From NCBI RefSeq assembly GCF_020404845.1, contig NZ_JAIOJZ010000002.1, forward strand, positions 124,001 to 188,000: 64,000 nucleotides of DNA. Direction: 5' to 3'. Below are positions 15,403 to 24,784 of the stretch, one piece after another. The position numbers were made by a program, and so were the translations under genes. The notes beneath the pieces are model-generated. The model was not told the origin of the DNA. It saw only the letters and a program-made list of their open reading frames with translations, and ran no database searches. The stretch comes from Streptomyces hyderabadensis. Its GTDB lineage: Bacteria; Actinomycetota; Actinomycetes; Streptomycetales; Streptomycetaceae. How positions within the stretch are numbered: the stretch's first letter is position 1; each line of letters begins with the position of its first letter.

Positions 15403-16643
15403 CGTTGCCCTCCGCCGAGACCGCACCGGCCGGTCCGTCGGGCCGGATCGCCCTGTACGCCCCGGAGTTCGCCGCCGACCCGCACGCCGCCTACCGGAGC
15501 ATGCGCCGCACCCACGGCCCGCTGGTCCCGGTGGACCTGGCGCCCGGCGTCCCCGCGACCCTGGTGATCGGCTACTACCAGGCCCGCCGCATCCTCAACG
15601 ACCCGCTGCACTTCCCGGCCGACCCCCGCGCCTGGGAGAAGCTGATCCCGGCGACCTGCCCGGTGCGGCCGATGATGGAGTGGCGGCCCAACGCGCTGCG
15701 CTCGGGCGGCGCCGAGCACGCCCGCTACCGGGCGGCGAACACCCACGCCATCGACCAGGTCGACCAGCACGGGCTGCGCGCCCTCGTCGAGCGGGTCGCC
15801 GACGGCGCCATCGACGGGTTCCGCGCCACCGGCTCGGCGGACCTGCTCACCCAGTACTCCTTCCCCATCGCCTTCCGGGTGCTGAGCGCGCTGCTCGGCT
15901 GCCCGGACGAGATCGGGCAGCGCATCGCCGACGGCATGGCGAAGATCTTCGACACCACCAACGCCGAGCAGGGCAACGTGATCCTCGCCCGGGCCGTGTC
16001 CGACCTCGTGACCCTGCGGCGGACCCACCCGGGCGACGACATCACCTCCCGGCTGGCCCTGCACCCCGTCGAGCTGAGCGACGAGGAGATGAGCCACCAG
16101 CTCGTCACGCTGTACGGCGCCGGGATCGAACCCATGACCAACCTGATCAGCAACACCATCCTGAAGATCCTCACCGACGAGGAGTTCTCCGCGGATCTGC
16201 ACGCCGGCCTGTCCACGGTGCGCGACGCGCTCGACGCCGTCCTCTACACCGACCCGCCGATGGCGAACTACTGCATCTCCTACCCGCCCTACCCCATCGA
16301 CGTGGAGGGCGTGCTGCTGCCCGCCGACCAGCCGGTGGTGATCTCGATGGCGGCCGCCAACAACGACCCGGCCCTCACCGAGGGCGTGCCCGCCGGACGG
16401 CTCGGCGGCAACCGCGCCCACCTGGCCTGGAGCGCCGGCCCGCACACCTGCCCCGCCCGCTCGCACGCCTACCTCATCGCCGAGACCGCGGTCACCCACC
16501 TGCTGGACGCGCTGCCGGAGACGGACCTGGCCCGGCCCCTCGACGAACTGACCTGGCGCCCGGGCCCGTTCCACCGCGCGCTCGAATCCCTGCCCGTCAC
16601 CTTCCCCGCCGCGCACACCGACGCACAGCCCGCCGCACACTAA
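15399..16643 (+). CDS. Cytochrome P450 lacking the EXXR motif (CYP157-like)
   Basis: A 414-residue P450-fold protein, the fifth gene of the conservon. The heme Cys is probably C351 in WSAGPHTCPARSHA, where the usual leading Phe is Trp and CxG is CPA. In the K helix the normally invariant E-x-x-R is A280-V-L-Y283, within ALDAVLYTDPP. The I-helix acid/Thr pair is also altered (GAGIEPMTN, Pro in place of Thr). These losses match the CYP157 family, known to lack EXXR and to pair with CYP154 genes in Streptomyces conservons. Whether it is a catalyst, a heme sensor or a partner is open. It starts at the ATGA overlap with cvnD. Confidence 0.88.
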   Translation: MTLPSAETAPAGPSGRIALYAPEFAADPHAAYRSMRRTHGPLVPVDLAPGVPATLVIGYYQARRILNDPLHFPADPRAWEKLIPATCPVRPMMEWRPNALRSGGAEHARYRAANTHAIDQVDQHGLRALVERVADGAIDGFRATGSADLLTQYSFPIAFRVLSALLGCPDEIGQRIADGMAKIFDTTNAEQGNVILARAVSDLVTLRRTHPGDDITSRLALHPVELSDEEMSHQLVTLYGAGIEPMTNLISNTILKILTDEEFSADLHAGLSTVRDALDAVLYTDPPMANYCISYPPYPIDVEGVLLPADQPVVISMAAANNDPALTEGVPAGRLGGNRAHLAWSAGPHTCPARSHAYLIAETAVTHLLDALPETDLARPLDELTWRPGPFHRALESLPVTFPAAHTDAQPAAH

Positions 16644-16654
16644 GGAGCCAGGCC

Positions 16655-17881
16655 ATGGCGACCCAGCAGCCCGCCCTCGTCCTCGACCCCACCGGCGCCG
16701 CTCACCACGCCGAGCACCGCGCCCTGCGGGAGGGCGGCCCGGCCACCCGGGTGGACGTCCTCGGGGTACCGGCCTGGTCGGTCAGCGATCCCGTCCTGCT
16801 GAAGCAGTTGCTGACCAGCCCCGACGTCTCCAAGGACGCCCGGGCGCACTGGCCCGCGTTCGGCGAGGTCGTCGCCACCTGGCCGCTGGCGCTGTGGGTG
16901 GCGGTGGAGAACATGTTCACCGCGTACGGCCCCAATCACCGCAAGCTGCGCCGCCTGGTGGCGCCCGCCTTCAGCGCCCGCCGGATCGAGGCGATGCGGC
17001 CGGCCGTCGCGGCCATGGTGACCGGGCTCGTCGACCGGCTCGCGGAGCTTCCCGCCGGTGAGCCGGTGGACCTGCGGCAGGAGCTGGCCTACCCGCTGCC
17101 CATCGCGGTGATCGGTCACCTCATGGGCGTGCCGGAGGACCGGCGCGAGGGCTTCCGCGCCCTGGTGGACGGCGTCTTCGACACCACCCTGGACCAGGCC
17201 GAGGCGCAGGCCAACACCGCGCGTCTGTACGAGGTGCTCGACCAGCTCATCGCGGCCAAGCGCGGCACGCCGGGCGACGACATGACGTCCCTGCTCATCG
17301 CCGCGCGGGACGACGAGTGGGACGGCGACCGGCTCTCCCCCGAGGAGCTGCGCGACACCCTGCTGCTGATGATCAGCGCCGGGTACGAGACCACCGTCAA
17401 CGTCATCGACCAGGCCGTGCACACCCTGCTGACCCGGCCCGACCAGCTGGCGCTGGTCCGCAAGGGCGAGGTCACCTGGGGGGACGTGGTGGAGGAGACG
17501 CTGCGCCACGAACCGGCGGTCAAGCACCTCCCGCTGCGGTACGCGGTCACGGACATCCCCCTGCCGGACGGGCGGACCATCGCCCGCGGGGAGGCGATCC
17601 TCGCCTCGTACGCCGCCGCCAACCGCCACCCGGACTGGCACCAGGACGCCGACACCTTCGACGCCACCCGCACGCTCAAGGAGCACCTCGCCTTCGGCCA
17701 CGGCGTCCACTTCTGCCTGGGCGCGCCGCTGGCCCGGATGGAGGTGACCCTCGCACTGGAGAGCCTCTTCGGCCGCTTCCCGGACATCCGCCTCGCCGAT
17801 CCGGCCGAGGAGCTGCCGCCGGTGCCCTCGCTGATCAGCAACGGCCACCAGCGGCTCCCGGTCCTGCTGCACGCCGGCTGA
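16655..17881 (+). CDS. Cytochrome P450, CYP154-like
   Basis: A 408-residue bacterial class I P450 with all key motifs: I helix SAGYETTVN, K helix E281-T-L-R284 in VVEETLRHEP, and heme-binding FGHGVHFCLGAPLAR with C354. It begins 11 nt after the degenerate P450 with AAGGAG upstream, the last gene of the cvnABCD-P450-P450 cluster. CYP154 members hydroxylate macrolides or steroids in vitro, with unknown native substrates. Ferredoxin and reductase are not encoded nearby, so electrons must come from elsewhere. Assignment to CYP154 rests on pairing and motif pattern, not on measured identity. Confidence 0.92.
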   Translation: MATQQPALVLDPTGAAHHAEHRALREGGPATRVDVLGVPAWSVSDPVLLKQLLTSPDVSKDARAHWPAFGEVVATWPLALWVAVENMFTAYGPNHRKLRRLVAPAFSARRIEAMRPAVAAMVTGLVDRLAELPAGEPVDLRQELAYPLPIAVIGHLMGVPEDRREGFRALVDGVFDTTLDQAEAQANTARLYEVLDQLIAAKRGTPGDDMTSLLIAARDDEWDGDRLSPEELRDTLLLMISAGYETTVNVIDQAVHTLLTRPDQLALVRKGEVTWGDVVEETLRHEPAVKHLPLRYAVTDIPLPDGRTIARGEAILASYAAANRHPDWHQDADTFDATRTLKEHLAFGHGVHFCLGAPLARMEVTLALESLFGRFPDIRLADPAEELPPVPSLISNGHQRLPVLLHAG

Positions 17882-17936
17882 GCGGCGGGCGACGGGACCG
17901 GGCAGCCCGGGACCACGAGCCGGGGCGGTGCCGGCC

Positions 17937-18407
17937 TCAGCCGAACATCCCCGGCTCGTAGTCGCCGGCCGGCTGCTGGGTGATCACGTTCAGGCGGTTG
18001 TAGGTGTTGATGACGGCGATCAGCCCGACCAGGGCGGTGAGCTGCTCCTCGTCGTAGTGCTTCGCCGCGTTCGCCCAGACCTCGTCGGTGACGCCGCTCC
18101 CGTCGGCGATGCGGGTGCCCTGCTCGGTCAGCTCCAGGGCGGCGCGCTCGGCGTCGGTGAACACCTTGGCCTCCCGCCAGGCGGCGATCAGGTTCAGGCG
18201 CAGCGAGGTCTCGCCCGCCTTCGCGGCGTCCTTGGTGTGCATGTCGAGGCAGAAGCCGCAGCCGTTGATCTGGCTGGCGCGGATCTTGACCAGCTCCTGG
18301 GTCGCGTCCGGCAGCGACGAGTCGCTCACGGCCTTGCCCGCGGAGTTGATGTGCCGCAGCAGCTTGCCGGCGAGCGGGTTGGTGAAGAGGTTGAGACGCG
18401 CTTCCAT
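17937..18407 (-). CDS. AhpD-like/carboxymuconolactone decarboxylase family protein
   Basis: A 156-residue helical protein with the peroxidatic CxxC motif and downstream His of alkylhydroperoxidase D-like proteins (KIRASQINGCGFCLDMHTKD). Such proteins reduce peroxides through the Cys pair and a relay acid/His, or serve as small oxidoreductases. The start follows GGAGGACCCATC on the minus strand. It is monocistronic, ending opposite the conservon. The physiological reductant is unknown. Confidence 0.9.
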   Translation of the reverse strand: MEARLNLFTNPLAGKLLRHINSAGKAVSDSSLPDATQELVKIRASQINGCGFCLDMHTKDAAKAGETSLRLNLIAAWREAKVFTDAERAALELTEQGTRIADGSGVTDEVWANAAKHYDEEQLTALVGLIAVINTYNRLNVITQQPAGDYEPGMFG

Positions 18408-18523
18408 GATGGGTCCTCCGTCGTTGTCTGTCCGGTGTCCGGCTTCTTGGCCTTACACAGCTACGACGGATGCCGGCGGCGCGATGTGACAGGCCCGGGT
18501 GCGACCCGCTTGTGACCTGCGTC

Positions 18524-19408
18524 TCACCCGCTGGCGGTGGTGCGTTCCAGCAGTCGGCCCAGTGCCCCGCTCACGGCGGCCGGGCGTTCGTCCATCACCC
18601 AGTGCCCGGCGTCGTCCAGCATCGTCAGCTCGGCGCGGGGCACGGTCCCGGCCAGCTCGGTCGCGATCGCCGGGCTCAGATACGGGTCCGCGCGGCCCCA
18701 GATCACCGCCGTCGGGCAGCTGATGTCGCGCAGACGGCGGCGCAGTTCGGGGCGGGCCGGGGTGCGGTACTCGCCGAAGTAGTGGAGCAGCCAGCGGCGT
18801 CCGTCGGGCGTGGTCATCCAGTCGACGTAGCCGTCCAGGACCTGCGCCTCCAGGCGCCCGGCGCGCACCAGCGGCGCGAAGGACCGGCGGTGCAGGGCGG
18901 CGTAGGGCAGGTGCAGCGCCGGGCGGCGGAGCAGGGGGTTGCGTCCGAAGAGGCCGAGCAGGCTGAACACAGCGTACCAGCGGCGGGTGAAGGTGGCGTG
19001 CGCGCGGCTGTTGAGGAGCGCCAGCCTGCGGACCCGGCCGGGATGCCGCTCGGCGAAGCCGAGGGAGAGGAAGCCGCCGTAGTCGTGGCCGACCAGGTTC
19101 ACCGCGTCCAGCTCCAGCGCGTCGAGGAGCCGGCCGAGCCGGGCGACCTCCGTGTCGTAGTCGAAGGACAGGTGCAGGGGGCGGTCGGACGCGCCCCAGC
19201 CGAGCAGGTCCGGCGTGACGACCCGGTGCCGGGCGGACAGGGGCGGGACCTGGTGGCGCCAGCTGCGGTGGTCGGCGGGGTAGCCGTGCAGGAGCAGTAC
19301 GGGCTCGGCGTCCGGCGGCCCGGACTCCCAGCAGGCGACGCGGGCGCCGTCCACCGTGACCGTCCGGGGGCGCGGCGGGTCGTACGTGCCGGAACGCTGC
19401 GTGGTCAT
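18524..19408 (-). CDS. Alpha/beta hydrolase, epoxide-hydrolase-like
   Basis: A 294-residue alpha/beta hydrolase. It has HGYPADHRSWRHQ, whose HGxP supplies the oxyanion hole in epoxide hydrolases. The nucleophile elbow is GHDYGG, so the nucleophile is Asp rather than Ser, and the late His is in DDAGHWVMDERP. Asp nucleophile plus HGxP points to soluble epoxide hydrolase or haloalkane dehalogenase chemistry. The ATG at 19408 has GAGGAGAG upstream; an upstream ATG at 19462 would add 18 poorly conserved residues. Confidence 0.88.
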   Translation of the reverse strand: MTTQRSGTYDPPRPRTVTVDGARVACWESGPPDAEPVLLLHGYPADHRSWRHQVPPLSARHRVVTPDLLGWGASDRPLHLSFDYDTEVARLGRLLDALELDAVNLVGHDYGGFLSLGFAERHPGRVRRLALLNSRAHATFTRRWYAVFSLLGLFGRNPLLRRPALHLPYAALHRRSFAPLVRAGRLEAQVLDGYVDWMTTPDGRRWLLHYFGEYRTPARPELRRRLRDISCPTAVIWGRADPYLSPAIATELAGTVPRAELTMLDDAGHWVMDERPAAVSGALGRLLERTTASG

Positions 19409-19566
19409 CGCTCTCCTCGGGGTGCTCGTCTCCCCAACGGGGCGGATACCCGCGAGCGTCACGATCAGGGCTCGATGTTCGGCCGAAAGAGGCGGGGATT
19501 AGCCTCGGTCCCGACACCTCGGTACGGCCGGAGCCGGTCCGGCCGCAGTCGCAGCAGGAGGCAGAG

Positions 19567-19869
19567 ATGGCGAAGGTTCCCAGCGCGGTGGTCGCCGCGA
19601 GCGGTCTCGTCGGCGGGTACGGCGTGGCCCGCTGGACGAAGAAGCGGCAGCTCGGCGGGGCCGTGCTCGCCGTCGCCGGGGCCGCCGCCGCGCAGCAGTG
19701 GCGGGCGCGGGCGGGCGGCAGGGCCGCGGGCGCGCTGACGGCGGCGTACGTCGCCGGCTTCGCCGGTTCGCACCCGCTGGCCAAGAAGGTGGGCGCCTGG
19801 CCCGCGGTGTTCGGGGTGGCGGGCGCCGTGGCCCTGGCCTCGTGGGCGGTCGCCGACCGGCGCGCCTGA
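19567..19869 (+). CDS. Small Ala/Gly-rich membrane protein, unknown function
   Basis: A 100-residue protein with two or three hydrophobic segments rich in Ala and Gly (LGGAVLAVAGAAAAQQW, AAYVAGFAGSH, AVFGVAGAVALASWAVADRR) separated by Lys/Arg clusters. A good GCAGGAGGCAG ribosome binding site precedes the ATG. No family is recognised. It may be part of the conserved chromosome because it keeps codon bias and a strong start, but it has no functional partner nearby. Confidence 0.7.
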   Translation: MAKVPSAVVAASGLVGGYGVARWTKKRQLGGAVLAVAGAAAAQQWRARAGGRAAGALTAAYVAGFAGSHPLAKKVGAWPAVFGVAGAVALASWAVADRRA

Positions 19870-19885
19870 ACGGCTGCGGCGCCGG

Positions 19886-20245
19886 TCAGGAGTGGTGGGT
19901 GAGCACGTTGATCACCCGGCCGTTGGGGTCGCGCACGAAGAAGCGCCGTACGCCCCACTCCTCGTCCCGCGGCTCCCGCAGGATCTCGGCGCCCGACGCG
20001 ACCACCTGGTCGTAGACCGCGTCGACGTCCTCGACCTCGACGCTCAGGTCGGGGACGACGGGTGCGGTGCGCTCCTCGGTGAAGAGGCTGATCTGGGCGG
20101 TGGGGTTGGACGGGGAGGCCAGGGTCGTCACCCAGCCCATGTCCATGACCTCCTCGAAGCCGAGCAGGCCGTAGAACTCACGGCTCGTGTTCCACTGCTC
20201 CTCGGCCTCGACGTGGATGTTGGGGACGATCCTGCGGATGCTCAT
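19886..20245 (-). CDS. VOC family (glyoxalase/bleomycin-resistance fold) protein
   Basis: A 119-residue vicinal-oxygen-chelate protein with the two beta-alpha-beta-beta-beta units: IVPNIHVEAEEQWNTSREFY with LLGFEE, and SVEVEDVDAVYDQVVASGAE with FFVRDPNGRVINVLTHHS. The metal ligands in these small proteins vary and cannot be assigned surely here. Possible roles are glyoxalase, ring-cleaving or resistance functions; nothing nearby decides. The ATG follows a GAGGAG site. Confidence 0.88.
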   Translation of the reverse strand: MSIRRIVPNIHVEAEEQWNTSREFYGLLGFEEVMDMGWVTTLASPSNPTAQISLFTEERTAPVVPDLSVEVEDVDAVYDQVVASGAEILREPRDEEWGVRRFFVRDPNGRVINVLTHHS

Positions 20246-20291
20246 CGGGGACTCCTCGACGTCTGTGCCGGTCGGGCGGGCGGATGCGACG

Positions 20292-21800
20292 CTACGCGGT
20301 CCGCGTCCCGGAGTCCGCCGTTCCGGGCGCTTCCGGTGCCGCCGTCGACAGCGGCTCGGCGATGTCCTCCAGCGAGCGGCGTTCCGCCTTCACCGCGAGG
20401 AACGCCGCGACCAGGCCGGCCGCGCACATCAGCCCGGCGCCGATCTGGAAGGCGAGGACCGTGTCGCCGACCACGCCCGACTCGGTCAGGTCGGCGAAGA
20501 GCAGCGGGCCGCTGATGCCGCCGGCGGCGGTGCCCAGGGCGTAGAAGAAGGCGATGGCCATGGCCCGGGTCTCCATCGGGAAGATCTCGGAGACGGTCAG
20601 GTACGCGCTGGAGGCGCCCGCCGAGGCGAAGAACAGCACCACGCACCAGCAGGCCGTCATGGTCGTCGCCGTGAGCGAGCCCCGGTCGAAGAGCCACGCC
20701 GTGCCGAAGAGCAGCAGGCCGGAGAGGAGATAGGTGCCGGAGATCATGATCCGGCGGCCGACGGTGTCGAAGAGGTGGCCGAGCAGCAGCGGGCCGCAGA
20801 AGTTCCCGGCGGCGATGACGGCGAAGTAGTAGCCGGTGGAGCCGGTCGGCACGTCGAAGAAGGTGATGAGGATGGTGCCGAAGCCGAAGGTGATCGCGTT
20901 GTAGAGGAAGGCCTGGCCGATGAAGAGGGACAGGCCGAGGATCGCGCGGCGCGGGTAGCGGCCGAAGACGGTCTTGGCGATCAGGCCGAAGCCGATGGAC
21001 TTGCGCTGGTGGATGGTGATCTCACCGGCCGGCGGCGGCAGCTTCTCACCCTTCTCCCGTTCGATCTCCTGTTCGACGGAGGAGACGAGGGCGTCCGCCT
21101 TCTCGCCCTGCCCGTGGATGAACTGCCAGCGTGGGCTCTCCGGCACATGGCGCCGCACCAGCAGCACCACCAGGCCCAGGACCACCCCGAGGGCGAAACT
21201 GAGCCGCCAGCCGAGGTCCTTGGCGAAGATGTCGGTGTCCAGCATCACGATCGACAGCAGGGCGCCGCCGATCGCGCCCAGCCAGTAGCTGCCGTTGATG
21301 ATGAGGTCGACCCGGCCGCGGTAGGTGGAGGGGATCAGCTCGTCGATCGCGGAGTTGATCGCCGCGTACTCGCCGCCGATGCCGAAGCCGGTGAGGAAGC
21401 GGAAGAGGAAGAACCACCAGGACTCGAAGGAGACCGCGGTCAGCGCGGTGGCCGCCAGATAGACCACCAAGGTGATCATGAACAGCTTCTTGCGGCCGTG
21501 GCGGTCGGTCAGCCAGCCGAAGAACAGCGCGCCGGAGCAGGCACCCGCCACGTACAGGGCGGCGGCGAGGCCGGTGATCTGGGCGGAGCTGATGTCCAGG
21601 CCGCTGCCGTCCTCGGCGATGCGTCCGGCGACGTTGCCGACGATCGTGACCTCCAGGCCGTCCAGGATCCAGACGGTGCCCAGGCCGATCACGATCATCC
21701 AGTGCCAGCGCGACCACGGCAGGCGGTCCAGGCGGGCCGGGACGGCGGTGGTGACCGTACCGGTGGAGGCGGGCACCGGGGCCGACGAGTCTCCTGTCAT
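20292..21800 (-). CDS. MFS transporter, metabolite:H+ symporter type (12 TM)
   Basis: A 502-residue major facilitator protein. Motif A GWLTDRHGRKKLFMI follows TM2, the RFLTGFGIGGEYAAINSAIDE stretch is typical of sugar/metabolite symporters (SHS/AAHS/NiaP-like), and a large loop of about 60 residues with QGEKADALVSSVEQEIE separates the halves. The second-half repeat GHLFDTVGRRIMI is present. About 12 TM helices are visible. The substrate cannot be read from the sequence; sugars, aromatic acids or nicotinate are possible. It is followed at 30 nt by the unrelated DUF445 gene on the same strand. Confidence 0.88.
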   Translation of the reverse strand: MTGDSSAPVPASTGTVTTAVPARLDRLPWSRWHWMIVIGLGTVWILDGLEVTIVGNVAGRIAEDGSGLDISSAQITGLAAALYVAGACSGALFFGWLTDRHGRKKLFMITLVVYLAATALTAVSFESWWFFLFRFLTGFGIGGEYAAINSAIDELIPSTYRGRVDLIINGSYWLGAIGGALLSIVMLDTDIFAKDLGWRLSFALGVVLGLVVLLVRRHVPESPRWQFIHGQGEKADALVSSVEQEIEREKGEKLPPPAGEITIHQRKSIGFGLIAKTVFGRYPRRAILGLSLFIGQAFLYNAITFGFGTILITFFDVPTGSTGYYFAVIAAGNFCGPLLLGHLFDTVGRRIMISGTYLLSGLLLFGTAWLFDRGSLTATTMTACWCVVLFFASAGASSAYLTVSEIFPMETRAMAIAFFYALGTAAGGISGPLLFADLTESGVVGDTVLAFQIGAGLMCAAGLVAAFLAVKAERRSLEDIAEPLSTAAPEAPGTADSGTRTA

Positions 21801-21829
21801 GGCATGGGGGGTGCCCGCAGAAGGCGGTA

Positions 21830-23215
21830 CTACGCCCCCAGGACCCGGGAGACCGTGTAGATCAGCAGCCCGGCCAGGGAGCCGACGACGGTGCCGTTGA
21901 TGCGGATGAACTGGAGGTCGCGGCCGATGTTCGCCTCGATCTTCTTCGTGGTGTGCTCGGCGTCCCAGCTCGCCACCGTGTCGGTGATCAGGGAGGTGAT
22001 CTCCTTGCGGTAGGTGGTGACGACGTACACCGCGGCGCTCTCCACCCAGCGGTCGACCTTGCCCTGCACCTTGGCGTCCGAGGCCATCCGGGAGCCCAGG
22101 GAGAGCAGCGAGGCGCGCACCCTGAGGCGCAGTTCGCTGCGCTCGTCCTCCGCCGCCGAGACGATCATGGACCGTACGGCCGTCCAGGCGGACGCGATCA
22201 GGTCCTGGACCTCGCCGCGGCCCAGCACCTCGGTCTTCAGCCGCTCCACCCGCGCCCGGGTCTCCGTGTCGGACTGGAGGTCGGCGGCGAAGTCGGTGAG
22301 GAAGCGGTCCAGGGCGCCGCGCGCGGGGTGGGCGGGCATGTCGCGCATCTCGGTGACGAAGCGCAGCAGCTCCTTGTAGACCCGGTCACCGATCTTCCGG
22401 TCGACGAACCGGGGGGTCCAGCCGGGTGCCCCGCCCTGTACGGCGTCCATCACGGAGTCGCCGTGCAGGATCAGCCAGTCGTGGGCGCGGGAGACGATCA
22501 GGTCCACGGCGCGTTTGTGGCCGCCGTCGGAGACGACCCGGTCCAGCATCTTGCCGATGCCGGGCGCGATCTCCTGGGCGTCGGCCCGGCGGGTGATCGC
22601 CTCCCCGACCACCGCCTGGACGTCGGAGTCGCGCAGCACGGTCAGGGCGCCGCGCAGGGCGGCGGACAGCTCGGCCGTCACCCGGTCGGCGTGCTCGGGC
22701 ACGGCCAGCCAGGCGCCGAGGCGGCTGCCGATGCCGACGGCGCGCAGCCGCTGGCGCACGACGGCCTCGGAGAGGAAGTTCTCCCCGACGAACTCGCCCA
22801 GCGAGACGCCGAGCTGGTCCTTCTTCTTCGGGATGATCGCGGTGTGCGGGATGGGGATGCCCAGCGGGTGGCGGAAGAGGGCGGTGACCGCGAACCAGTC
22901 GGCGAGCGCGCCGACCATGCCGGCCTCGGCGGCGGCCGACACATAGCCCGCCCAGGCGCCCGCGCCCCGGTGGGAGGCCCACTCGGCCAGCACGTAGACC
23001 AGGGCGACGAAGAGCAGCAGTCCGGTGGCGGTGAGCTTCATCCGGCGCACGCCGCGGCGCTTTTCCTCGTCGGCCGGGCTGAAGGACGTCATCGCGCGGT
23101 CGCGGACCGCCCCCGCGGCCGCACCACCGGTGCCCGCCCCCGCGCCCGCGCCGACGCCCCCGGAACCACCCGTGCCCCCCGTGCCTTCGGGAAGTTCCGC
23201 CTTCGTGCGTTCCAT
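21830..23215 (-). CDS. DUF445 (YjiN-like) membrane protein
   Basis: A 461-residue protein with the DUF445 pattern. A Gly-rich low-complexity N-terminus and a TM helix (TGLLLFVALVYVLAEW) are followed by EAGMVGALADWFAVTALFRH, PLGIPIPHTAIIPKKKDQLG and the long helical domain ending in IGRDLQFIRINGTVVGSLAG and a C-terminal TM. The function of the family is unknown. The ATG at 23215 (GGTGGAG close upstream) is preferred over the GTG at 23224. Confidence 0.9.
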   Translation of the reverse strand: MERTKAELPEGTGGTGGSGGVGAGAGAGTGGAAAGAVRDRAMTSFSPADEEKRRGVRRMKLTATGLLLFVALVYVLAEWASHRGAGAWAGYVSAAAEAGMVGALADWFAVTALFRHPLGIPIPHTAIIPKKKDQLGVSLGEFVGENFLSEAVVRQRLRAVGIGSRLGAWLAVPEHADRVTAELSAALRGALTVLRDSDVQAVVGEAITRRADAQEIAPGIGKMLDRVVSDGGHKRAVDLIVSRAHDWLILHGDSVMDAVQGGAPGWTPRFVDRKIGDRVYKELLRFVTEMRDMPAHPARGALDRFLTDFAADLQSDTETRARVERLKTEVLGRGEVQDLIASAWTAVRSMIVSAAEDERSELRLRVRASLLSLGSRMASDAKVQGKVDRWVESAAVYVVTTYRKEITSLITDTVASWDAEHTTKKIEANIGRDLQFIRINGTVVGSLAGLLIYTVSRVLGA

Positions 23216-23414
23216 CCGCTCCACCGTTCGCTGATACGTCCCTCACACATTGTCCCTTCCTGACCGACTCCCGGAACGGAACACAAGTTCCCGGCGTCTG
23301 TCCCGGAAGGGGGAACGCCCGGGGCTCCCGCGGCCTTTCCCCCGCCCATGACGCATCATGGGTTCATCGGACCGGAGCCTCGGGGCTCCCCTCGCCCGAG
23401 GAGAACAGCACAGC

Positions 23415-24779
23415 ATGACCCGGGGTCGTGACGGGGGTGCGGGGGCGCCTCCCACCAAGCACCGTGCCCTGCTCGCGGCGATCGTCACCCTGATAGTGGC
23501 GATCTCCGCGGCCATATACGCCGGAGCGTCCGCGGACGACGGCACCATGGGCCACACGCTGCAGGCCGGAGGCCGTCTCCCGCGCGGTGACGCCGCCCCC
23601 GCCTCCACCGGCGCCTGGGTGGGCGCCTGGGCCACCGCACCGGCCGCGGCCGAGCCGGGCACCGAGACGACCGGCATGGCGGGCCGCTCGGTGCGCAACG
23701 TCGTGCACACCTCGGTCGGCGGCACCAGCGCGCGGATCACCCTGTCCAACCTGTACGGCCAGTCGCCGCTGACCGTCACGCACGCCTCGATCGCCCTGGC
23801 CGCCGGGCCCGACACGGCCGCCGCGATCGCCGACACCATGCGCCGGCTGACCTTCGGCGGCAGCACCCGGGTGATCATCCCGGCGGGCGGCCAGGTGATG
23901 AGCGACACCGCCCGCATCGCCATCCCCTACGGGGCGAACGTCCTGGTCACCACGTACTCCCCGGTCCCGTCCGGGCCGGTGACCTACCACCCGCAGGCCC
24001 GGCAGACCAGCTACCTGGCCGACGGCGACCGCACGGCGGACGTCACCGCCGTCGCGTACACCACGCCCACGCCGTACTGGCGCTACCTGACCGCGCTGGA
24101 CGTGCTGAGCCACGAGGCCGACGGCACCCTGGTGGCCTTCGGCGACTCGATCACCGACGGCCTCGGCGCCGAGATGGACGCCAACCACCGCTGGACCGAC
24201 GTCCTGGCCGCGCGCCTGCACGAGGCGGCCGGCACCGGCCGGGACACGCCCCGCTACAGCGTGGTGAACGAGGGCATCAGCGGCAACCGCATCCTGACCA
24301 GCAGGTCGGGCCGCCCGGCCGACAACCCGAGCGGGCTGAGCCGCTTCCAACGCGATGTGCTGGAACGCACCAACGTCAAGGCCGTGGTCGTCGTCCTCGG
24401 CGTCAACGACATCCTGAACAGTCCGGAACTGGCCGACCGCGACGGCATCCTCACCGGCCTGCGCACCCTGACCGACCGGGCGCACGCCCGGGGACTGCGG
24501 GTCGTGGGCGCGACGATCATGCCGTTCGGCGGCCACCGCGGCTACACCAAGGCCCGCGAGACGATGCGGCAGGAGATCAACGAGGAGATCCGCTCCGGCC
24601 GGGTCTTCGACGCGGTCGTCGACTTCGACAAGGCCCTGCGCGACCCGTACGACCCGCGCAGCCTGCGCTCCGACTACGACAGCGGCGACCACCTGCACCC
24701 CAGCGACAAGGGGTACGCGCGCATGGGCCAGGTCCTGGACCTGGACACGCTGAAGGGCGCGGCGCCGGTGGCGGCGTAG
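23415..24779 (+). CDS. Exported SGNH/GDSL hydrolase
   Basis: A 454-residue protein with an N-terminal signal-anchor (ALLAAIVTLIVAISAAIYAG). The N-terminal beta-rich domain (about residues 70-225) starts with WVGAWATAPAAAEPG and is followed by an SGNH esterase domain: block I FGDSITDGLG with S245, block II NEGISGNRIL, block III LGVNDI, and D425/H428 in DHLHPSDKGY. This arrangement matches Streptomyces extracellular SGNH hydrolases that de-esterify polysaccharides or lipids. The start at 23415 has GAGGAGAAC upstream. It is monocistronic. Confidence 0.9.
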   Translation: MTRGRDGGAGAPPTKHRALLAAIVTLIVAISAAIYAGASADDGTMGHTLQAGGRLPRGDAAPASTGAWVGAWATAPAAAEPGTETTGMAGRSVRNVVHTSVGGTSARITLSNLYGQSPLTVTHASIALAAGPDTAAAIADTMRRLTFGGSTRVIIPAGGQVMSDTARIAIPYGANVLVTTYSPVPSGPVTYHPQARQTSYLADGDRTADVTAVAYTTPTPYWRYLTALDVLSHEADGTLVAFGDSITDGLGAEMDANHRWTDVLAARLHEAAGTGRDTPRYSVVNEGISGNRILTSRSGRPADNPSGLSRFQRDVLERTNVKAVVVVLGVNDILNSPELADRDGILTGLRTLTDRAHARGLRVVGATIMPFGGHRGYTKARETMRQEINEEIRSGRVFDAVVDFDKALRDPYDPRSLRSDYDSGDHLHPSDKGYARMGQVLDLDTLKGAAPVAA

Positions 24780-24784
24780 CCCCG

